A stretch of 64,000 nucleotides of DNA from Marinobacter lipolyticus (GTDB lineage: Bacteria; Pseudomonadota; Gammaproteobacteria; Pseudomonadales; Oleiphilaceae): positions 434,001 to 498,000 of the forward strand of contig NZ_QTKT01000002.1 in the NCBI RefSeq assembly GCF_018424605.1, given 5' to 3'. The notes below the pieces were generated by a model. The model did not search any database, was not told the DNA's origin, and saw only the letters and a program-made list of their open reading frames with translations. The translations under genes were made by a program, and so were the position numbers. Shown here one piece after another: positions 59,505-64,000 of the stretch. The stretch's first letter is position 1, and each line of letters begins with the position of its first letter.

Positions 59505-60275
59505 TTACTGCTCGTCCCGCAAAAACAGCCAGTTGTTCTGGTCGGACTGCTCTTCGCAGAAGTAATACCCTTCAAGGTTAAAGCCTTTAAGATCATCCGC
59601 CTGGGTAATGCCATTCTCAATGGCGTAGCGGCACATCAGACCGCGCGCTTTCTTGGCGTAGAAACTGATCATTTTGTATTGGCCGTTTTTCCAGTCCTTG
59701 AACTGGGGGGTAACCAGCCGGCCATTGAGTTCCTTCTTACGCACGCTCTTGAAGTACTCGTTGGAAGCGAGGTTCACCAGTACCCCATCGTCTGCCGCCA
59801 GCAGCCGGTTGAGCTCCTCGGTAATACGGTCGCCCCAGAACGCGTAAAGGTCTTTGCCACGGGTATTCTCGAAACGGGTGCCCATCTCCAGCCGGTAGGG
59901 CTGCATCAGGTCCAGCGGCTTGAGCACTCCGTAAAGGCCGGACAGCATGCGCAGGTGCTTCTGGGCGAACTCGAATTCCTGCTCGCTGAAATTCTCCGCA
60001 TTCAGCCCGGTGTAGACATCCCCCTTGAAGGCCAGAATGGCCTGGCGGGCGTTGTCCGGCGTAAACGGCGTTTTCCATTGCTGGAAACGCTCGGCGTTGA
60101 GTTGCCCCAGCTTGTGGCTGATGCTCATCAGGTTGCTGATCTGGTGGGGTTCCAGCGTCTTGAGCTGGTCCACCAGTTCACAGGCATCGTCCAGGAAGTC
60201 CGGCTGACTGTATTGTTCGGTGGCCAGCGGGCTGTCGTAATCCAGGGTTTTCGCCGGGGAGATAACCATCAACAT
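59505..60275 (-). CDS. yaaA: peroxide stress protein YaaA
   Basis: A 256-residue YaaA (DUF328) protein. The start [16 protein letters not shown] and the C-terminal [19 protein letters not shown] are characteristic. In E. coli YaaA lowers free intracellular iron during peroxide stress and binds DNA. It precedes the DUF2788 gene on the same strand and follows the glutaredoxin-like gene after 12 bases, so a small stress-related operon is possible. Confidence 0.93.
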   Translation of the reverse strand: MLMVISPAKTLDYDSPLATEQYSQPDFLDDACELVDQLKTLEPHQISNLMSISHKLGQLNAERFQQWKTPFTPDNARQAILAFKGDVYTGLNAENFSEQEFEFAQKHLRMLSGLYGVLKPLDLMQPYRLEMGTRFENTRGKDLYAFWGDRITEELNRLLAADDGVLVNLASNEYFKSVRKKELNGRLVTPQFKDWKNGQYKMISFYAKKARGLMCRYAIENGITQADDLKGFNLEGYYFCEEQSDQNNWLFLRDEQ

Positions 60276-60287
60276 GTCAGGGTGTCC

Positions 60288-60521
60288 TCATTGCAAAAAG
60301 GTGAGTAACTGTTCCCGGGTAAACGGCCAGTCCAGTTCCGCCCCGGTGTCGTTGCGGCGTAATACCGGGATGCGGGTGCCGTAACGCTCCACCAGTGCTT
60401 CCGACTGGGCAATATCCACCACATCCACCGGAATGGGCTCCGGCATGGGAGTGTTTACGAGCAGGGCCTCTGCCAGTTCACACAGGTGGCATTGAGAGGT
60501 GGTGTAGAAAAGTAACTCCAT
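60288..60521 (-). CDS. glutaredoxin-like protein
   Basis: A 77-residue glutaredoxin-family protein with a redox CxxC (TSQCHLCELAEAL, Cys11 and Cys14) and a cis-Pro region (GTRIPVLRR, about residues 48-56). It belongs to the DUF836/YruB-like small thioredoxin folds. Its ATG overlaps the yciK stop by one base (TAATG), so it is translationally coupled. The longer frame upstream is antisense-like sequence within yciK and is rejected. Confidence 0.85.
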   Translation of the reverse strand: MELLFYTTSQCHLCELAEALLVNTPMPEPIPVDVVDIAQSEALVERYGTRIPVLRRNDTGAELDWPFTREQLLTFLQ

Positions 60522-61270
60522 TATTTCGGCTGGGCGTCCAGTTGCTGGCCGGTCACGCCGGCGCTGTCCTTGCCCATCAGATACAGGTAGCTGGGCATCA
60601 GGTCTTCGGGCGCAGGATTCTGTTGCGGATTTTCCGCCGGGTAGGCGTGAGCGCGCATGTTGGTGCGGGTCGCCCCCGGGTTCAGGCTGTTCACCCGCAC
60701 GTTGTGTCGTTCGTCGTCGAGCTCTTCGGCCAGCAACTGGCTGAGGCCCTCCACGGCAAACTTGGACACCGCATAGGCGCCCCAATAGGGCTTGGCTTTG
60801 CGGCCAACGCCGGAGGAGGTGAAGATAACCGACGCGTCGGCGGATTTCCGCAGAAGCGGAATCACGGCGCGGGTAAGCAGAAACGGTGCGGTGGCGTTGA
60901 CATGCATCACGCTGTTCCAGGTTTCCGGATCGTACAGTTCAACCGGGCTGCGGCTGCCAAGAATGGCGGCGTTGTGAAGCAGGCCATCGAGCTGACCAAA
61001 GTTGTCTTCGATGGTCATGGCCAGTTCTTCGTATTCCTTGACGGCCGCACCTTCTAGGTTCAGCGGAACGATGGCCGGTTTGGGGTGGCCGGCGGCCTCA
61101 ATTTCGTCGTACACAGATTCCAGTTTCGAGACCGTCCTGCCCAGCAGGATCACGGTTGCACCGTGGGCCGCATAGGCCTTGGCGGCGGCTCGTCCGATAC
61201 CACTGCCCGCGCCCGTCACCATGATAATGCGGTCTTTCAGCAAATCTGCCGGTGCCTGGTAATTCTGCAT
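60521..61270 (-). CDS. yciK: YciK-family short-chain dehydrogenase
   Basis: A 249-residue classical SDR. The cofactor loop is TGAGSGIGRAAA (about residues 20-31), LLHNAAILGSR follows, and the catalytic Ser (IFTSSGVGRKAK) and Tyr-x3-Lys (YWGAYAVSKFAVE) are present. Sequence and neighbours (mupP, ubiG) match the YciK family of Pseudomonas and E. coli; the substrate is unknown. There is a 65-base gap to mupP. Confidence 0.88.
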   Translation of the reverse strand: MQNYQAPADLLKDRIIMVTGAGSGIGRAAAKAYAAHGATVILLGRTVSKLESVYDEIEAAGHPKPAIVPLNLEGAAVKEYEELAMTIEDNFGQLDGLLHNAAILGSRSPVELYDPETWNSVMHVNATAPFLLTRAVIPLLRKSADASVIFTSSGVGRKAKPYWGAYAVSKFAVEGLSQLLAEELDDERHNVRVNSLNPGATRTNMRAHAYPAENPQQNPAPEDLMPSYLYLMGKDSAGVTGQQLDAQPK

Positions 61271-61335
61271 AACCTGTCTCCTTGCAGGGAAAGCCGTGTC
61301 GGTCGAACCGACGAATCCAACGTGTTTATCTGGCG

Positions 61336-62019
61336 CTATTGTAACAGTTTTGCCAGGTCAGGGACGGTGTCGGCAATCAGGTCCGCTTGCCACAGGTCAA
61401 CGGTGTGGGGCTCCTCAATGTAGCCATAGCGCACGGCAATGGTGGTCATGCCGGCATTGCGTCCCGCCTCGATGTCACGCTCGTGATCGCCTACGTAGAT
61501 GCCCGTACCGGCCGATGCTCCGATGCGCTGGCAGGCCAGATGCAGAGCTTCCGGGTGGGGTTTGCGATGGGTGACGTGATCCGGGCAGATGACCACGGCG
61601 CAGCGCTCGGCAAGGCCCAGCGCTGCCACCAGAGGCTCGGCGAAACGCACGGGTTTGTTGGTCACGATGCCCCAGGGAATGCCGCGCGCTTCCAGGTTGC
61701 GGAGAATCGCATCCATGCCCTCGAACAGGCGGGTTTCAATGGTGACTCCCTGTTCGTAGAGATCCAGAAAGGCGGTATGTTTCTCAAGATAATCCGGGTG
61801 CTCCGGCTCCAGCCCGAAACCGACGCGGACCATGGCCCTGGCGCCATTTGAGACCGAGCGACGAATGGTCGCGCCCGGCAGGGGATCCAGTCCGTGCCTG
61901 ACCCGCAGTTCATTCAGGCAGCGAATGAAATCCGGCGCGGTGTCGATCAGCGTGCCGTCCAGATCAAACAGTACGGTGGAGGGCGTGTCCGGCATAGCGG
62001 AGGATCCTGGCCTGTTCAT
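61336..62019 (-). CDS. mupP: N-acetylmuramic acid 6-phosphate phosphatase
   Basis: A 227-residue HAD-family phosphatase. Motif I is [15 protein letters not shown] (about residues 18-32), motif II is GIVTNKP, and motif III/IV is [16 protein letters not shown] (about 175-190). It is Gph-like, but placement between ubiG and yciK is that of Pseudomonas MupP, which dephosphorylates MurNAc 6-phosphate in the MurU cell-wall recycling route. The ATG at 62019 overlaps the ubiG stop (ATGA). An ATG at 61995 is a possible shorter start. Confidence 0.85.
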   Translation of the reverse strand: MNRPGSSAMPDTPSTVLFDLDGTLIDTAPDFIRCLNELRVRHGLDPLPGATIRRSVSNGARAMVRVGFGLEPEHPDYLEKHTAFLDLYEQGVTIETRLFEGMDAILRNLEARGIPWGIVTNKPVRFAEPLVAALGLAERCAVVICPDHVTHRKPHPEALHLACQRIGASAGTGIYVGDHERDIEAGRNAGMTTIAVRYGYIEEPHTVDLWQADLIADTVPDLAKLLQ

Positions 62020-62744
62020 TCGCCCGTGTCACCCTCCCGGTCGTCTTTGGCGTGCATCATGTAATTCACGTCCACGTCGCGCCCCAGTTTGTAGACCTTG
62101 GTGACCGGGTTGTAGGTCATCCCGGTGAGTTCACGGATCTCCAGCCCGGCGTGGCGCAGGTGGTCTGACATTTCCGATGGCCGGATGAATTTCTTCCATT
62201 CATGGGTGCCTTTGGGGAGCAGGCGCAGCAGGTATTCGGCCCCGACAATGGCAAACAGGAACGATTTGGGATTGCGATTGATGGTAGACACGAACAGATG
62301 GCCACCGGGTTTCAGCATGGCGGCACAGGCACGGATCACGGAGGCGGGATCGGGCACGTGTTCGAGCATTTCCAGGCAGGTAACCACGTCATACTGGCCG
62401 GCGTGTTGCGGATCAGCGGCCAGCTCCTCTACGGTGATCTGTCGGTAGTCGACCTTGATGCCACTCTCCAGGCCGTGCAGCCGCGCCACGGACAGGGGCG
62501 CTTCACCCATGTCGATGCCGGTGACGTGCGCGCCACGGCGGGCCATGCCCTCCGACAACAGACCGCCGCCGCAGCCCACATCGAGTACCCGCTTCCCTGC
62601 CAGCGGCGCGCGCTCGTCAATGTAGTTCAGGCGCAGCGGATTGATGTCGTGCAGGGGGCGGAATTCGCTTGTCGGATCCCACCAGCGGCTGGCCAGCGCC
62701 TCGAATTTGGCGATTTCGTTGTGGTCTACGTTGTGATTGCTCAT
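62016..62744 (-). CDS. ubiG: ubiquinone O-methyltransferase UbiG
   Basis: A 242-residue AdoMet-dependent methyltransferase carrying out both O-methylations of ubiquinone synthesis. It has the UbiG N-terminus ([20 protein letters not shown]), motif [18 protein letters not shown] (about residues 53-69) and the later [12 protein letters not shown] and [13 protein letters not shown] 62744 gives the usual family N-terminus; an ATG at 62765 is seven codons longer. It is coupled to mupP. Confidence 0.93.
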   Translation of the reverse strand: MSNHNVDHNEIAKFEALASRWWDPTSEFRPLHDINPLRLNYIDERAPLAGKRVLDVGCGGGLLSEGMARRGAHVTGIDMGEAPLSVARLHGLESGIKVDYRQITVEELAADPQHAGQYDVVTCLEMLEHVPDPASVIRACAAMLKPGGHLFVSTINRNPKSFLFAIVGAEYLLRLLPKGTHEWKKFIRPSEMSDHLRHAGLEIRELTGMTYNPVTKVYKLGRDVDVNYMMHAKDDREGDTGE

Positions 62745-62808
62745 AGTCTGTTCTGCCTGGTTCATAAGAAGGTCGTGGCCGGAAGCCCGCCGGTCGAGGT
62801 CATCGGAC

Positions 62809-64000
62809 TCATCGGTTACCGATACGGTCTGACCAGGATTTTACCCGCAACATCAGATCCGGTACGTCGATGCGGGTGAGACGGCCATCCTGTACCTGTG
62901 GTACGCCGGCGATCCAGCTGTGGCTTACCTGTCGGCCATGGTTGCTGTACACAAGGTGCGAAGCCGGGTCGTACACGGGTTGCAGGAAAGGGTCGCTGAG
63001 ATCCACGGCAATGATGTCCGCCAGTTTGCCGGCTTCCAGCGTGCCCAGCTCGTGGTCTCGACCGAGCGCCCGGGCGCCATGCAGGGTTGCCATGGCGATG
63101 GCGTGATGCGCGGGCAGGGCGGCGGCGTCACCGGCCACTACTTTGGCGACCATGGCGGCGGTGTTCATTTCACCGAACAGGTCGAGATCGTTGTTGCTGG
63201 CGGCGCCATCGGTGCCAATGGCCACATTGATGCCAGCGTCGGTCAGTTTTTGTACCGGGCAAAAGCCGCTGGCGAGCTTGAGATTGGACTCCGGGCAGTG
63301 AATCACATGGGCACCGCTCTCTTTGAGCAATGCCACATCGGTGTCGTCTATCTGGGTCATGTGGACGCACTGAGTCCGGTTGTTGAATACCCCCAGCTCA
63401 GCCAACCGTGCGGACGGCCGCTTGCCGGCGTTCCGGATGGCTTCGGTCACTTCGAATGCCGTCTCGTGCAGATGGATCTGGATGCGGGCACCGGTATCCG
63501 CCGACAGTGCCACGGCGCGGGACATCGGATCATCAGAGACCGTGTAAGGGGCATGGGGACCAATGGCCGGCATGATGTATTCGCTGCCCTGCCATTGACC
63601 GATGAACTCGGCGCCCTTGCTCAAATACTCGTCCGGCCCCGTACCCCATTGCGTGGGGAAGTCCAGCAGCGGAAAGCAGATCTGGGCACGCATACCGGCA
63701 TCGTGGGCCATCTGGGCGACGACTTCGGGGAAGAAATACATGTCCGAAAACGTGGTGGTGCCGGTGCGCAGCATTTCTGCCATGGCCAGTTGGGTGCCGT
63801 CGGCAATGAACGACGGGCTGATATGCGTGCCTTCGGCCGGCCAGATGTGATCATTCAGCCAGGTCATCAAGGGCAGGTCGTCTGCAAGGCCGCGGAACAG
63901 GGACATCGCCGCATGGCCGTGCATGTTGATCAGTCCGGGCAACACCACGTGGTGATCCAGATCGATGGTTTCGCGGGTGCGGAAGCGGGCGTCGGCCTCT
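62809..64000 (-). CDS. MtaD-like amidohydrolase (5' end missing)
   Basis: The frame is open to the right edge, so the N-terminus lies outside the window; about 396 residues are present. It is a TRZ/ATZ-type amidohydrolase: [18 protein letters not shown] gives the first metal-binding His pair, then [35 protein letters not shown] and [13 protein letters not shown]. The position next to ubiG matches the Pseudomonas gene for 5-methylthioadenosine deaminase, so deamination of methylthioadenosine or S-adenosylhomocysteine is likely. The ATG-like position at 63948 is internal, because homologous residues continue upstream of it. Confidence 0.85.
   Translation of the reverse strand, partial: EADARFRTRETIDLDHHVVLPGLINMHGHAAMSLFRGLADDLPLMTWLNDHIWPAEGTHISPSFIADGTQLAMAEMLRTGTTTFSDMYFFPEVVAQMAHDAGMRAQICFPLLDFPTQWGTGPDEYLSKGAEFIGQWQGSEYIMPAIGPHAPYTVSDDPMSRAVALSADTGARIQIHLHETAFEVTEAIRNAGKRPSARLAELGVFNNRTQCVHMTQIDDTDVALLKESGAHVIHCPESNLKLASGFCPVQKLTDAGINVAIGTDGAASNNDLDLFGEMNTAAMVAKVVAGDAAALPAHHAIAMATLHGARALGRDHELGTLEAGKLADIIAVDLSDPFLQPVYDPASHLVYSNHGRQVSHSWIAGVPQVQDGRLTRIDVPDLMLRVKSWSDRIGNR

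Noticed and set aside
1..64000. CRISPR array or insertion sequence
   Set aside because: No regularly spaced repeats, cas genes, DDE transposases or terminal inverted repeats were noticed on reading; short or degenerate ones could be missed.

Overview
The window looks like a Marinobacter chromosome or a close relative (marine Gammaproteobacteria). The best single clue is the 661-residue two-domain protein at 49532-51517, which closely matches, from memory, the Marinobacter fatty acyl-CoA reductase that makes wax-ester alcohols. The gene pairs rnt-pyrC-motY and yciK-mupP-ubiG-mtaD are also arranged as in Pseudomonas-type chromosomes. Housekeeping DNA is GC-rich; the accessory blocks are visibly more AT-rich.

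Layout. 1-6634 is core or near-core: the 3' end of a bolA-family gene, yciO, a small unknown gene, an SbcD/SbcC-like nuclease-ATPase pair and a lipoprotein. 6755-14974 is a restriction block on the minus strand: a complete type I system (hsdR, hsdM, hsdS) continued by a DUF3800 gene and an unknown gene, followed by an Mrr-like type IV enzyme. 15383-15982 encodes a lone PEP-CTERM protein.

16339-43859 is a 27.5-kb integrated element. It sits at the 3' end of a tRNA-Arg(CCT) gene (43838-43914) and is bounded by a 22-bp direct repeat of the tRNA 3' end. A tyrosine integrase lies next to the tRNA. Inside, from the distal end: a Hachiman-type hamA-hamB pair with a trypsin-like protease gene attached; a four-gene recombination module (glycine-zipper/zinc-ribbon protein, DUF932, YqaJ nuclease, recombination-directionality-factor-like protein) with hairpins between its genes; a six-gene, 15.8-kb operon-like cassette; then an AlpA regulator, an HUH-type replication initiator-like protein, a possible DNA-binding protein and the integrase. 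No conjugation, capsid or transposase genes were seen, so the element appears to be a non-self-mobile defence island.

The six-gene cassette (24206-40044) is the most interesting part. It encodes an AAA_13 ATPase with a zinc-hook motif and a possible anticodon-nuclease tail, a DUF262 protein, a DUF262-DUF1524 nuclease, an SNF2 helicase, a large type III Mod-like methyltransferase and a Res-like helicase-nuclease. It reads as a type III-like restriction-modification core wrapped by a GmrSD-like type IV arm, an extra translocase and an RloC-like suicide arm. I cannot match the whole set confidently to a named system.

43977-64000 is ordinary chromosome: a GloC-like hydrolase, two small glycosyltransferase-family proteins, an M16 peptidase, the fatty acyl-CoA reductase with a pair of operator-like repeats upstream, rnt, pyrC, motY, a histone-deacetylase-family enzyme, a Pat-like acetyltransferase, rdgC, a DUF2788 protein, yaaA, a glutaredoxin-like protein, yciK, mupP, ubiG and the 3' part of an mtaD-like deaminase that runs off the right edge.
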